Shown here: positions 1 through 7,861 of the stretch, in pieces | How the letters are laid out: each line of letters begins with the position of its first letter | How positions within the stretch are numbered: the stretch's first letter is position 1 | Assembly (NCBI RefSeq): GCF_000455325.1 | Contig: NZ_HG322952.1 | Span: 1,001,702 to 1,065,701, forward strand | DNA: 64,000 nucleotides | Direction: 5' to 3' | From: Mycolicibacterium septicum DSM 44393 | GTDB taxonomy: Bacteria > Actinomycetota > Actinomycetes > Mycobacteriales > Mycobacteriaceae | Made by a program: the position numbers and the translations under genes | The notes under the pieces: generated by a model | What the model saw: only the letters and a program-made list of their open reading frames with translations | Databases searched by the model: none | What the model was told of the DNA's origin: nothing

Positions 1-242
1 GAGGGGGCGGAGGCGGTGGTCCCCAGAACGGCGGGGGCGGCGGAGGAGGCGGCGGGCCCCACGGCCGCAACGGCGGGGCGGGCATCGAGGACAGTGGGGC
101 CGGTCCCCCGGCCTGCAGGCTCGTCGGCGCCGGGAGCGGCGCCGCACCGGCCTGGCCTGCAATTCCGATTGCTCCGGCCAGCAGCGCCCCACCCAGCACC
201 ACTCCACTCATCACAGTTCGCCCAGTCAAATGTCGTGCCATC
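1..242 (-). CDS. Secreted proline-rich protein, N-terminal part only
   Basis: I read this frame by hand from the reverse strand. It starts at an ATG at 242 (a GTG codon lies directly upstream in frame) and runs off the left edge, so only about 80 residues are visible. Residues 1-33 form a signal peptide: basic start (MARHLTGR), hydrophobic core (VVLGGALLAGAIGIAG) and an AGA-A type cleavage site. The rest is rich in proline, with poly-Pro runs separated by FWGPP. The function is not recognisable. Small Pro-rich exported proteins are common in mycobacteria. The G-rich plus strand of the same bases encodes a Gly/Ala-rich open frame that I regard as a shadow. Confidence 0.6.
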
Positions 243-380
243 ACATGCACCCTTCAATCGTCTCGTCATATCCCCCGATATCGCGAGGCTATCTAATTAG
301 ATGGGCTATGCGAAACCTGTGAAGGACCTTGCACAGCGAACACTTAACCAAGACATAGGGATACACAGAGACACCCATCG

Positions 381-438
381 GCGAGTGTGGACCCACTGCG
401 AAGAATCGGGCGGTTTCTCGCAGTGGATCCACACTCGC
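381..438 (-). terminator. Large hairpin downstream of cyp142
   Basis: Two arms of about 21 bases (starting GCGAGTGTGGA and ending TCCACACTCGC) pair with one internal mismatch around a short loop. The structure sits 12 bases past the stop codon of cyp142 and before the next same-strand gene. No T-tract is visible, as is usual for mycobacterial intrinsic terminators. A role as an operator is possible but less likely at this position. Confidence 0.6.
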
Positions 439-449
439 GCGAACTCCAG

Positions 450-1655
450 TTAGGTGCCCAGCGGAGCCGTCGGGGTGAAGACGACCGGCATGGCCTCCGG
501 CCCGCTGACGAAGTTGGCCGGGCGCAGCGGCACGTGCGCGCCGTCGGCCAGCCGCAGGTCCGGCAGGCGCTGCAACAGCCGGGACACCATGAGCCGCAGT
601 TCCAGTCGAGCCAGCTGATTGCCCAGGCAGAAGTGTGTCCCGAAACCGAATGCCAAGTGGCTGTTGGGGTTCCGGTCGATCCGGAACTCATCCGGGTTCT
701 CGAACACCGTTTCGTCGAAATTGGCCGCTTCGAACATCAGCATGATCTTCTCGCCGGCCTTCAACTCGGTGCCGTGGAACGTGGTGTCGGCGGTCAGGGT
801 GCGGCACATGTTCTTCACCGGCGAGGTCCAGCGCAGCATCTCCTCGATCGCGCCGGGGAGTTTCTCCGGATCAGCCACCAACGCATCCCACTGATCACGG
901 TGGCGCAGAAGCTGTTCCACCCCACCGGAGAGGGTGTGCCGGGTGGTCTCATCCCCACCGATGAGGATCAGCAGCGTCTCCATGACGATCTCGTCGTCGG
1001 TCATCCGCTGGCCCTCGACCTCGGCGTTGACCAGGATCGAGAACAGGTCGTCCGTCGGGTTGGCCCGCCGCTTCTTGATCTCCTCCATGGTGAAAGCCGT
1101 GTAGGCGGCGAAGGTTTCCATCAGCTTCTGGATCACGGTCTCGTCGACGTGCGAGGACAGCCCGCACACCAGGTCGTCAGACCACTTCAGCAGCATGTCG
1201 CGCTCCTGGGGCAACACCCCGAGCATGTCGCCGATGACCGCCATCGGCAGCGGCGCGGCGATATCGCGCACGAAGTCGCATTCCCCGCGTTCACACACCG
1301 CATCGATCAGGGTGTCGCACAGCTTCTCGATCGAGGGCACCTTGTCCATCACGCGCTTGCGAGTGAAGCCGGAGTTGACCAGCTTGCGGCGCAACACATG
1401 TGCGGGATCGTCCATGTCGATCATGTACGGCATGCCGGGCTGGTCGGGCCGGATCCCACCGGTGGACGAGAACAGCTCGGGGTTCCGCTCAGCGTCGAGC
1501 AAGGCCTGATAGGTGGCGGCCGCGGCCAGTCCGTTGCGATCGCGGAACACGGGCTCGTTGGCCCGCATCCATCGGTAGGCCTCCCGCGCGCCACCGTCGG
1601 CATAGAAAGTGCCGTTGGTGAGGTCCACATCGGGCTTGAGCAGGACTTGGGTCAC
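450..1655 (-). CDS. cyp142: Cytochrome P450, CYP142-like steroid C26/27 hydroxylase
   Basis: A 401-residue soluble P450. The I-helix motif GGDETT is near residue 235 and the haem-binding loop FGFGTHFCLG places the ligand cysteine near residue 343. It closely resembles CYP142 (Rv3518c), which oxidises the terminal carbon of the cholesterol side chain and starts its beta-oxidation. The start codon overlaps the stop of the upstream Rv3519-like gene by four bases (ATGA), so the two are translationally coupled. The neighbours follow the M. tuberculosis Rv3518c-Rv3531c order, which supports the steroid assignment. CYP125 is the main alternative, but the neighbourhood is that of CYP142. In M. tuberculosis the adjacent Rv3519 is on the opposite strand; here both genes run the same way. 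Confidence 0.88.
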   Translation of the reverse strand: MTQVLLKPDVDLTNGTFYADGGAREAYRWMRANEPVFRDRNGLAAAATYQALLDAERNPELFSSTGGIRPDQPGMPYMIDMDDPAHVLRRKLVNSGFTRKRVMDKVPSIEKLCDTLIDAVCERGECDFVRDIAAPLPMAVIGDMLGVLPQERDMLLKWSDDLVCGLSSHVDETVIQKLMETFAAYTAFTMEEIKKRRANPTDDLFSILVNAEVEGQRMTDDEIVMETLLILIGGDETTRHTLSGGVEQLLRHRDQWDALVADPEKLPGAIEEMLRWTSPVKNMCRTLTADTTFHGTELKAGEKIMLMFEAANFDETVFENPDEFRIDRNPNSHLAFGFGTHFCLGNQLARLELRLMVSRLLQRLPDLRLADGAHVPLRPANFVSGPEAMPVVFTPTAPLGT

Positions 1656-2422
1656 GAAATCTCCTTGGCGTCAGCAAACGTCATCTGCACATTGCGGACC
1701 GAACTGGACAGCAACGCCCGTTTGGGCAGGCCCAGGGCCGCAAGTTCTTTGGCATACGGGTGGTCCCCGAGCCGGATCCGGACCCCGCCCGGTCGGTACC
1801 GCACGCCGGAAAGCCGCATCTGGCCTTCGGTTTCGCGCAGGACGCCGTCGAGGTGGGAAAAGGTGGACTGCACCTGGGGTTTGGCGGTGAACGCCGACGG
1901 CACCGGCAGGCCGGGCTTGAAGTCCATACCCACCGCGAGCCGGCCGTCGATGCTCACGTCGAAGCCGAACGGCCTACCGTCGCGGACCCCGGCCCCATTG
2001 TCCGCACCGCGGACGGTGAAGTCCGCCAGGACTTTCGGATAGCCCCAGATCTGCCGGCCGGCCTGCAAGGTGAACTCACCGTCGACCGGAAGGTGGTGCA
2101 CGAACGCACCCGCCGAGCCGAGGCCACGCAGGCCTGATTCCGCCGACCCGGGCCGGTTCACCATGACATTGGTGCCGTACTCCAGGTACGGACCCAGATC
2201 ACCGTCGATGTAGTGCATCAGCATCAACACGACCATCGCGCGGTTCGGCCGGTGCCGGTACACGCGCAGGCCGCTGTAGTCGATCATGCGCTGCGCGGCG
2301 TCGGCATCGACCGAATACATCGCCATGTGCTGTTCGGCGGCACGGATCTGCACCGGCATCGTCAACACGGTGCCGAGCACAGAGTGTTGCGAGGGTCCCG
2401 AAGCGGGCGCGCTGTGACTCAC
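1652..2422 (-). CDS. Acetoacetate-decarboxylase-fold protein (Rv3519-like)
   Basis: Up to 256 residues, resembling the acetoacetate decarboxylase-like family and Rv3519 of the KstR regulon. The segment GRQIWGYPKVLADF and the following beta-rich part are typical of that fold. The biochemical role in sterol breakdown is not established. The start could be the GTG at 2422 or an ATG at 2359 (protein starting MPVQIRAAEQHM, about 235 residues); neither has a clear ribosome-binding site, so a leaderless transcript is possible. It is the first gene of a two-gene operon with cyp142. A strong inverted repeat lies just upstream (2442-2472), together with a KstR-like half-site TAGAACC at 2433. Confidence 0.75.
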   Translation of the reverse strand: MSHSAPASGPSQHSVLGTVLTMPVQIRAAEQHMAMYSVDADAAQRMIDYSGLRVYRHRPNRAMVVLMLMHYIDGDLGPYLEYGTNVMVNRPGSAESGLRGLGSAGAFVHHLPVDGEFTLQAGRQIWGYPKVLADFTVRGADNGAGVRDGRPFGFDVSIDGRLAVGMDFKPGLPVPSAFTAKPQVQSTFSHLDGVLRETEGQMRLSGVRYRPGGVRIRLGDHPYAKELAALGLPKRALLSSSVRNVQMTFADAKEIS

Positions 2423-2441
2423 GCCATAAATCTAGAACCTC

Positions 2442-2472
2442 GAGTAGACAGGTTGCAACAAAGTGTCTACTC
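2442..2472. promoter_or_regulatory. Inverted repeat, candidate operator for the Rv3519-like/cyp142 operon
   Basis: Perfect 9-base arms GAGTAGACA and TGTCTACTC are separated by 13 bases that contain a second small palindrome, GTTGCAAC. It lies 20-50 bases upstream of the GTG start at 2422, where a promoter or operator would be expected. It does not match the KstR consensus; only a half-site TAGAACC lies next to it. The regulator is unknown. Confidence 0.45.
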
Positions 2473-2479
2473 ATCGGGA

Positions 2480-2539
2480 GCGAACAGACGCGGACGTACC
2501 CGAAAACGCGCTTTCACGGGTACCGGCGCGTCTGCTCGC
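2480..2539 (-). terminator. Hairpin with GCGAGCAGACG-type stem
   Basis: Two 23-base arms pair with about four mismatches around a 14-base loop. The structure lies just past the stop of the LLM gene at 2554. The outer stem sequence (GCGAACAGACGCG against GCGAGCAGACGCG) and the inner GTACCCG are shared with the hairpin at 12294-12359. I read it as a mycobacterial type of intergenic terminator. Confidence 0.55.
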
Positions 2540-2553
2540 GGCTGGAGACAGGC

Positions 2554-3585
2554 CTACACGAGGGCGGCGAGATCCTTGATCTGCTCGACGGAGCGGGCGC
2601 CGACGACCATCATGGTCACGCCCGAGGCCTCCCAGGCCTTGATCTGCTCCTTGACGTAGTCGAGGTTGCCGACGATCGCGGAATCATCGACCAATTCGTC
2701 GGGAATGACCTTGGCCGCTTCATCTTTGCGGTCACTGCGGAACAGCTTGGTCACGTCGTCGACGACCTCGGCATAACCCATCCGGCGGTACACGTCGGCG
2801 TGGAAGTTGGTGCCCTCGGCGCCCATCCCGCCCATGTAGAGAGCGAGGTGGGGCTTCATCAGCTCCATGATCGCGGGCCGGTCGTCGGTGACCACGACCT
2901 GCGCGGTGGCGCAGATCTCGAAGGTCTCCCGGGTGTTCCGCGCGCCGGGGCGGGCGAAGCCCTCGTCAAGCCATTCGTTGTACATACCGGCGATGCGCGG
3001 CGAGTAGAAGATGGGCAGCCAACCGTCGGCGATCTCGGCAGCCAGGGCGACGTTCTTGGGCCCCTCGGCACCCAGCATCACCGGGATGTCGGCACGCAGC
3101 GGATGAGTTATGGGCTTGAGGTTCTTGCCAAGGCCGGTGGTGCCCTCGCCCGTCAGGGGCAGCGGGTAGTGCGGGCCGTCGCTGTGCACCGGGGCCTCGC
3201 GCGCCCAGACCTGACGAAGGATGTCGATGTACTCGCGGGTGCGGGCCAGCGGCTTCGGGAACTTCGCGCCGTACCAGCCCTCGACCACCTGCGGCCCGGA
3301 TACACCGAGGCCGAGGATGTGCCGGCCGCCGGAGAGGTGATCCAGCGTCAGCGCGGCCATCGCGCACGCGGTAGGGGTACGGGCGGACAACTGAATGACC
3401 GAGGTACCCAGCCGCATGCGGGTGGTCTCCCGCCCCCACCAGGCCAGCGGGGTGTACGCGTCCGAGCCCCAGGCCTCTGCGGTGAAGACGGTGTCGAAGC
3501 CCTCCGCCTCTGCGGCGGCGACGAGTTCGGCGTGGTTGGTCGGCGGCTGGGCGCCCCAGTATCCGAGTTGAAGACCCAACTTCAT
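2554..3585 (-). CDS. F420-dependent LLM-class oxidoreductase (Rv3520c-like)
   Basis: A 343-residue TIM-barrel protein of the luciferase-like monooxygenase/F420 family, opening MKLGLQLGYWGAQPP and carrying the family signature around LDHLSGGRHILGLGVSGPQVVEGWYG. It should use coenzyme F420 for a hydride transfer; the substrate is unknown but probably a sterol-derived intermediate given the context. The start at 3585 is chosen because an AAGG ribosome-binding site precedes it; the frame stays open further upstream but runs through the KstR box and lacks family similarity there. It is divergent from the DUF35 gene and the KstR site at 3621 lies between them. Its length matches Rv3520c. Confidence 0.85.
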   Translation of the reverse strand: MKLGLQLGYWGAQPPTNHAELVAAAEAEGFDTVFTAEAWGSDAYTPLAWWGRETTRMRLGTSVIQLSARTPTACAMAALTLDHLSGGRHILGLGVSGPQVVEGWYGAKFPKPLARTREYIDILRQVWAREAPVHSDGPHYPLPLTGEGTTGLGKNLKPITHPLRADIPVMLGAEGPKNVALAAEIADGWLPIFYSPRIAGMYNEWLDEGFARPGARNTRETFEICATAQVVVTDDRPAIMELMKPHLALYMGGMGAEGTNFHADVYRRMGYAEVVDDVTKLFRSDRKDEAAKVIPDELVDDSAIVGNLDYVKEQIKAWEASGVTMMVVGARSVEQIKDLAALV

Positions 3586-3620
3586 TAGCTCGCCTTTCCA
3601 CACACGGTTGAAACCATTCT

Positions 3621-3634
3621 TAGAACCTGTTCTA
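3621..3634. promoter_or_regulatory. KstR operator between divergent genes
   Basis: TAGAACCTGTTCTA matches the KstR consensus TNNAACNNGTTNNA at every fixed position and is a near-perfect palindrome. It lies in the divergent promoter between the LLM gene (start 3585) and the DUF35 gene (start about 3644). KstR is the TetR-family repressor of cholesterol catabolism that is released by cholesterol-derived CoA thioesters. Confidence 0.85.
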
Positions 3635-3643
3635 CTCGATGCT

Positions 3644-4654
3644 GTGACCACAGGCCAAAGCAGCCCGGTGCAGATCGACAAGCATGAGCGGCCCCTCTCG
3701 GCGCCGCTGAAGCTCTCATTCGACTACACCCGTTCAGTCGGACCGCTCCTGTCCCAGTTCTTCACCGCACTGCGCGACCGACGCATCGTCGGCGTACGCG
3801 GGTCGGATGGTCGGGTGCACGTACCACCCGCTGAGTATGACCCGGTCACCTACGCGGCTCTGACCGAGGTCGTGCCCGTCAGCGCGGTCGGCACGGTGCA
3901 GTCCTGGACCTGGCAGTCGACCCCCCTGGAGGGGCAGCCGTTGGACCGGCCGTTCGCCTGGGCGCTGATCAAACTCGACGGCGCCGACACCGCGCTGCTG
4001 CATGCCGTTGATGTTGGAGCTGCCTCCTCCATCAAAAGTGGCGACCGCGTGCATGCGCACTGGATCGACGAGCCGGTCGGCGCGATCACCGATATCGCCT
4101 ATTTCGTGCCCGGCGATGAAGAGGAAGCCACCCCGGCCTCCGGTGCCGATGATCGCGAGCCGATCACGGTGCAGGTGACCCCCAGCTTCATCGAGATCCA
4201 GCACACCGCATCGCTGCCCGAGACCACGTTCCTCAAGGCTCTCCAAGAAGGCAAGCTGCTCGGCGGCCGGACCAAGAAGAGCCGCGACGGCAAGCCCGGC
4301 AAGGTCTACTTCCCGCCGAAGGAAGCCGATCCCGCGACCGGTCTGGAGCTCGACGAGTTCATCGAGCTGCCGGACCAGGGCACGGTCACCACGTTCGCGA
4401 TCATCAACATCCCGTTCCCCGGCCAGCGCATCAAGCCGCCCTATGTCGCGGCGTACGTGCTGCTCGACGGCGCCGACATCCCGTTCTTGCACCTGGTGAC
4501 CGAGATCGACCCGGCGGACGTGCGGATGGGTATGCGCGTGCAGGCCGTGTGGAAGCCCCGCGAGGAATGGGGCTTGGGTATCGACAACATCGACTACTTC
4601 AAGCCCACCGGCGAACCCGATGCCGATTACGACTCCTACAAGCACCACCTGTGA
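3644..4654 (+). CDS. Tandem DUF35 OB-fold protein (Rv3521-like)
   Basis: About 336 residues from the GTG at 3644. I prefer this start because the open frame further upstream would include the KstR operator. It contains two DUF35 OB-fold units, at about residues 20-170 and 175-325, each with a matching core (FAWALIKLDGADTALLHAVD and YVAAYVLLDGADIPFLHLVT). Known DUF35 proteins such as ChsH2 pair with thiolase-like aldolases and help bind acyl-CoA. The immediate downstream ltp4 and ltp3 genes are the likely partners. I see no cysteine in the translated sequence, so the zinc ribbon found in many DUF35 proteins is absent. It is first in a plus-strand operon running to about 8281. Confidence 0.8.
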   Translation: MTTGQSSPVQIDKHERPLSAPLKLSFDYTRSVGPLLSQFFTALRDRRIVGVRGSDGRVHVPPAEYDPVTYAALTEVVPVSAVGTVQSWTWQSTPLEGQPLDRPFAWALIKLDGADTALLHAVDVGAASSIKSGDRVHAHWIDEPVGAITDIAYFVPGDEEEATPASGADDREPITVQVTPSFIEIQHTASLPETTFLKALQEGKLLGGRTKKSRDGKPGKVYFPPKEADPATGLELDEFIELPDQGTVTTFAIINIPFPGQRIKPPYVAAYVLLDGADIPFLHLVTEIDPADVRMGMRVQAVWKPREEWGLGIDNIDYFKPTGEPDADYDSYKHHL

Positions 4655-4662
4655 GGTGCCCG

Positions 4663-4686
4663 CCGATGAGCGCTTGCGCGAAGAGC
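4663..4686 (+). repeat. Intergenic repeat, copy 1
   Basis: CCGATGAGCGCTTGCGCGAA plus GAGC lies between the DUF35 gene and ltp4. It is 22 of 24 bases identical to a copy at 6950-6973 between ltp3 and the second LLM gene. The core contains the palindrome GCGCTTGCGC. Both copies lie a few bases upstream of a ribosome-binding site. Confidence 0.6.
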
Positions 4687-4699
4687 AAAGGACTTGAGC

Positions 4700-5755
4700 A
4701 TGACTGATATCGCAGTGGTGGGCTTCGCGCACGCGCCCCACGTCCGCCGCACCGACGGCACCACCAACGGCGTCGAGATGCTGATGCCGTGTTTCCACAA
4801 GCTCTACGAAGAACTCGGCCTCAAGCAGACCGATATCGGATTCTGGTGCTCCGGATCGTCGGATTACCTTGCCGGCCGCGCATTTTCGTTCATCTCCGCG
4901 ATCGACTCGATCGGCGCCATCCCGCCCATCAACGAGTCGCACGTCGAGATGGACGCGGCCTGGGCCTTGTACGAGGCCTACATCAAGTTGCTGACCGGCC
5001 AGGTGGAAACCGCGCTGGTGTACGGCTTCGGCAAGTCGTCCGCCGGCACCTTGCGCCGGGTTCTGGCGTTGCAGACCGACCCCTACACCGTGGGGCCGCT
5101 CTGGCCGGACTCGGTGTCGATGGCGGGCCTGCAGGCGCGGGCCGGCCTGGATGCCGGCAAGTGGACCGCCGAACAGATGGCTCAGGTGGCGCTGGATTCC
5201 TACGCCGCAGGCGGACGAACCGATCGCGAACAGGTCACCGGGTCCATCGACGAGCTGCTGGCCCGGCCGTACTTCGCCGATCCCCTGCGCCGTCACGACA
5301 TCGCCCCGATCACCGACGGCGCGTCCGCGATCGTGTTGGCCGCCGGCGACAAGGCCCGCGAACTCCGTGAAAACCCGGCCTGGATCACCGGTTTCGAGCA
5401 TCGGATCGAGACACCGATCCTGGGCGCCCGGGACCTGACCACCTCACCCTCGACCGCTGCGTCGGCCAAGGCGGCCACCGGTGGTGACGTGGGCTCCATC
5501 GACATCGCGGAGATCTACGCCCCGTTCACCCATCAGCAGCTGATCCTCACCGAGGCGATCGGGCTGGGCTCGTCGACGAAGGTCAATCCGTCGGGCGGCG
5601 CCCTTGCCGCCAACCCGATGTTCTCGGCCGGACTGGAACGCATCGGTTTCGCCGCGCAGCACATCTTCGACGGTTCCGCGCAGCGCGTCCTGGCGCATGC
5701 CACGAGCGGCCCTGCACTGCAACAGAATCTCGTCGCCGTCCTGGAAGGGAAATAA
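4700..5755 (+). CDS. ltp4: Thiolase-like lipid-transfer protein Ltp4 (steroid side-chain aldolase family)
   Basis: 351 residues from the ATG at 4700, with AAAGGA seven bases upstream. It belongs to the SCP-x/thiolase superfamily; the opening DIAVVGFAHAPHVRRTDG, the GSSDYLAGRAFSF region and the late segment NPSGGALAANPMFSAG fit Ltp4 (Rv3522), and the length matches. Such proteins act as thiolase-like retro-aldolases on steroid-CoA side chains, usually in complex with a DUF35 partner, which here is the gene just upstream. In Rhodococcus, Ltp3 and Ltp4 are reported to be needed for C24-branched sterol side chains. It is followed after four bases by ltp3. Confidence 0.82.
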   Translation: MTDIAVVGFAHAPHVRRTDGTTNGVEMLMPCFHKLYEELGLKQTDIGFWCSGSSDYLAGRAFSFISAIDSIGAIPPINESHVEMDAAWALYEAYIKLLTGQVETALVYGFGKSSAGTLRRVLALQTDPYTVGPLWPDSVSMAGLQARAGLDAGKWTAEQMAQVALDSYAAGGRTDREQVTGSIDELLARPYFADPLRRHDIAPITDGASAIVLAAGDKARELRENPAWITGFEHRIETPILGARDLTTSPSTAASAKAATGGDVGSIDIAEIYAPFTHQQLILTEAIGLGSSTKVNPSGGALAANPMFSAGLERIGFAAQHIFDGSAQRVLAHATSGPALQQNLVAVLEGK

Positions 5756-5759
5756 AATC

Positions 5760-6944
5760 GTGGCAGGACAGCTCGCCGCGGTGCTGGGCACCGGGCAGAC
5801 GAAGTACGTGGCCAAGCGGCACGACGTGTCGATGAACGGTCTGGTCCGCGAGGCCATCGACCGTGCGCTGGCGGATTCCGGTTCGACGTTCGACGACATC
5901 GACGCCGTCGTGGTGGGCAAGGCGCCCGACTTCTTCGAAGGCGTCATGATGCCCGAGCTGTTCATGGCCGATGCCACGGGCGCGACGAACAAGCCGTTGA
6001 TCCGGGTGCACACCGCCGGATCCGTGGGTGGTTCGACGGCGATCGTGGCGGCCAGCCTGGTGCAGTCCGGTAAGTACAAGCGCGTCCTGACGATGGCGTG
6101 GGAGAAGCAGTCGGAATCGAACGCCATGTGGGCGTTGAGCATTCCGGTGCCGTTCACCAAGCCGGTCGGCGCCGGTGCCGGCGGGTACTTCGCACCGCAC
6201 GTGCGTGCCTACATCCGCCGGTCGGGCGCGCCCAACCACATCGGCGCCATGGTGGCGGTCAAGGACCGGCTCAACGGCGCGAAGAATCCACTGGCGCATC
6301 TGCACCAGCCGGACATCACGGTCGAGAAGGTGATGTCCTCCCCGATGCTGTGGGATCCGATCCGTTACGACGAGACCTGCCCGTCGTCCGACGGCGCGGC
6401 GGCCATGGTGATCGGCAATGAAGAGGCAGCGGAGGCACACCTGTCGAACGGGCATCCCGTCGCCTGGATCCACGCCACCGCGCTGCGCACCGAACCGCTG
6501 GCCTACGCCGGCCGCGATCAGGTCAACCCGCAGGCCAGCCGGGATGCCGCCGCAGCGTTGTGGAAGGCAGCCGGCATCACGAGCCCCATCGACGAGATCG
6601 ATGCCGCCGAGGTGTACGTGCCCTTCTCCTGGTACGAACCGATGTGGCTGGAGAGCCTCGGTTTTGCCGCCGAGGGCGAGGGCTGGAAGCTCACCGAGGC
6701 CGGCGAGACGGCCATCGGCGGGAAGATCCCGTTCAACGCCTCCGGCGGTGTGCTGAGCTCGAACCCGATCGGCGCGTCGGGCATGATCCGGTTCGCCGAA
6801 TCGGCGATCCAGGTGATGGGCAAGGCCGGCGACCACCAGGTCGAGGGTGCCCGCAAGGCACTGGGCCACGCCTATGGCGGTGGCGCGCAGTACTACTCCA
6901 TGTGGGTGGTGGGCGCTGACAAGCCAGGTAAGCCGGCGTCATGA
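5760..6944 (+). CDS. ltp3: Thiolase-like lipid-transfer protein Ltp3
   Basis: 394 residues from the GTG at 5760, four bases after the ltp4 stop, which implies translational coupling. It is a thiolase-superfamily protein (AAVLGTGQTKYVAKRHDVS at the start; NASGGVLSSNPIGASG near residue 325) and matches Rv3523 in length and order. It probably forms a heteromer with Ltp4 and the DUF35 protein for retro-aldol cleavage of branched sterol side chains. The open frame extends upstream into ltp4 but that part is a shadow. Confidence 0.82.
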   Translation: MAGQLAAVLGTGQTKYVAKRHDVSMNGLVREAIDRALADSGSTFDDIDAVVVGKAPDFFEGVMMPELFMADATGATNKPLIRVHTAGSVGGSTAIVAASLVQSGKYKRVLTMAWEKQSESNAMWALSIPVPFTKPVGAGAGGYFAPHVRAYIRRSGAPNHIGAMVAVKDRLNGAKNPLAHLHQPDITVEKVMSSPMLWDPIRYDETCPSSDGAAAMVIGNEEAAEAHLSNGHPVAWIHATALRTEPLAYAGRDQVNPQASRDAAAALWKAAGITSPIDEIDAAEVYVPFSWYEPMWLESLGFAAEGEGWKLTEAGETAIGGKIPFNASGGVLSSNPIGASGMIRFAESAIQVMGKAGDHQVEGARKALGHAYGGGAQYYSMWVVGADKPGKPAS

Positions 6945-6949
6945 CGCGG

Positions 6950-6973
6950 CCGACGAGCGCTTGCGCGAGGAGC
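6950..6973 (+). repeat. Intergenic repeat, copy 2
   Basis: Second copy of the element at 4663-4686 (CCGACGAGCGCTTGCGCGAG plus GAGC). It lies between the ltp3 stop and the LLM start and supplies that gene's ribosome-binding site (GAGGAG). Confidence 0.6.
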
Positions 6974-6978
6974 CATCG

Positions 6979-7860
6979 ATGATGAAGTACACCCTCAGCG
7001 TGGCCATGGGCCCGCTGGAGCATCTGACCGGATTGGCCCGCACCGCAGAGGAAGTCGGGTTCGATTCGATCGCGCTGCCCGACTCGCTGTTCTACATGGA
7101 GAAGCAGGCCGCCGACTATCCGTACACCCCGGACGGTTCGCGGATGTGGAACGCCGAGACCCCGTGGGTTGATCCGCTGATCGCGGCGGCGTCGATGGGT
7201 GCGGCGACCTCGACGCTGCGGTTCTACACCAACGTCATGAAGCTCGGGTCTCGCAACCCGCTGCTGCTGGCCCGCCAGGTCGGCTCGGTGTCCAACCTGA
7301 CCAACAACCGGTTCGGGTTCGGCGTCGGGATCGGCTGGGCACCAGAGGAATTCGAATGGTGTGGGGTTCCGTTCGCCAAGCGCGGGGCACGCGTCGACGA
7401 GATGATCGAGGTGCTCAAGCTCGTGCTCGGCGGCGGCATGGTCGAGTTCCACGGCGAGTTCTACGATTTCGAGCGTCTGCAGATGAGCCCGGCGCCGTCC
7501 GAGCCCGTGCCGTTCTACGTCGGCGGGCACACGCCGGTGGCACTCAAGCGCGCCGCTCGCGTGGGTGACGGCTGGACCAGCGCGATGATGACCTGTGCAC
7601 AGCTGGCCGAGACCGTGACGGCGATCAACAAGCTGCGGAGCGAATACGGCCGGGCCGATGAGCCGTTCGAGTTCCAGTCGGTGTGTATCGACAAGTTCGA
7701 TGTCGACGGGCACCGCCAGCTGGCCGAGGCCGGTATCACCGACAACATCGTCATCCCGTGGATGCTCGAGGGTCTGGGCTTCGACGCTCCGTTGGAGAAG
7801 AAGCAGGATTCGCTCAAGCGGTTCGCCGACACCTACATCCACTCGGGCTGGCAGGACTGA
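6979..7860 (+). CDS. F420-dependent LLM-class oxidoreductase
   Basis: 293 residues; the ATG at 6979 follows GAGGAG, and a second ATG follows at once. It is a luciferase-like TIM barrel with the family signature LTNNRFGFGVGIGWAPEEFEWCGVPFAKRGARVDE and an F420-type C-terminal half. It is the fourth gene of the plus-strand operon after ltp3, and the downstream SnoaL-like gene starts one base after its stop. The substrate is unknown; sterol catabolism is inferred from position. M. tuberculosis has no equivalent at this point in the order as I recall it. Confidence 0.8.
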   Translation: MMKYTLSVAMGPLEHLTGLARTAEEVGFDSIALPDSLFYMEKQAADYPYTPDGSRMWNAETPWVDPLIAAASMGAATSTLRFYTNVMKLGSRNPLLLARQVGSVSNLTNNRFGFGVGIGWAPEEFEWCGVPFAKRGARVDEMIEVLKLVLGGGMVEFHGEFYDFERLQMSPAPSEPVPFYVGGHTPVALKRAARVGDGWTSAMMTCAQLAETVTAINKLRSEYGRADEPFEFQSVCIDKFDVDGHRQLAEAGITDNIVIPWMLEGLGFDAPLEKKQDSLKRFADTYIHSGWQD

Positions 7861-7861
7861 C

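Noticed and set aside
16..300. Gly/Ala-rich plus-strand open frame resembling a PE_PGRS fragment
   Set aside because: The opposite strand encodes a signal peptide followed by poly-Pro in a consistent frame. The plus frame has no ribosome-binding site and no PE domain.
387..2042. Long open frame antisense to cyp142 and the Rv3519-like gene
   Set aside because: High-GC third positions create long antisense frames. The product has no recognisable motif, whereas the minus-strand proteins are clear family members.
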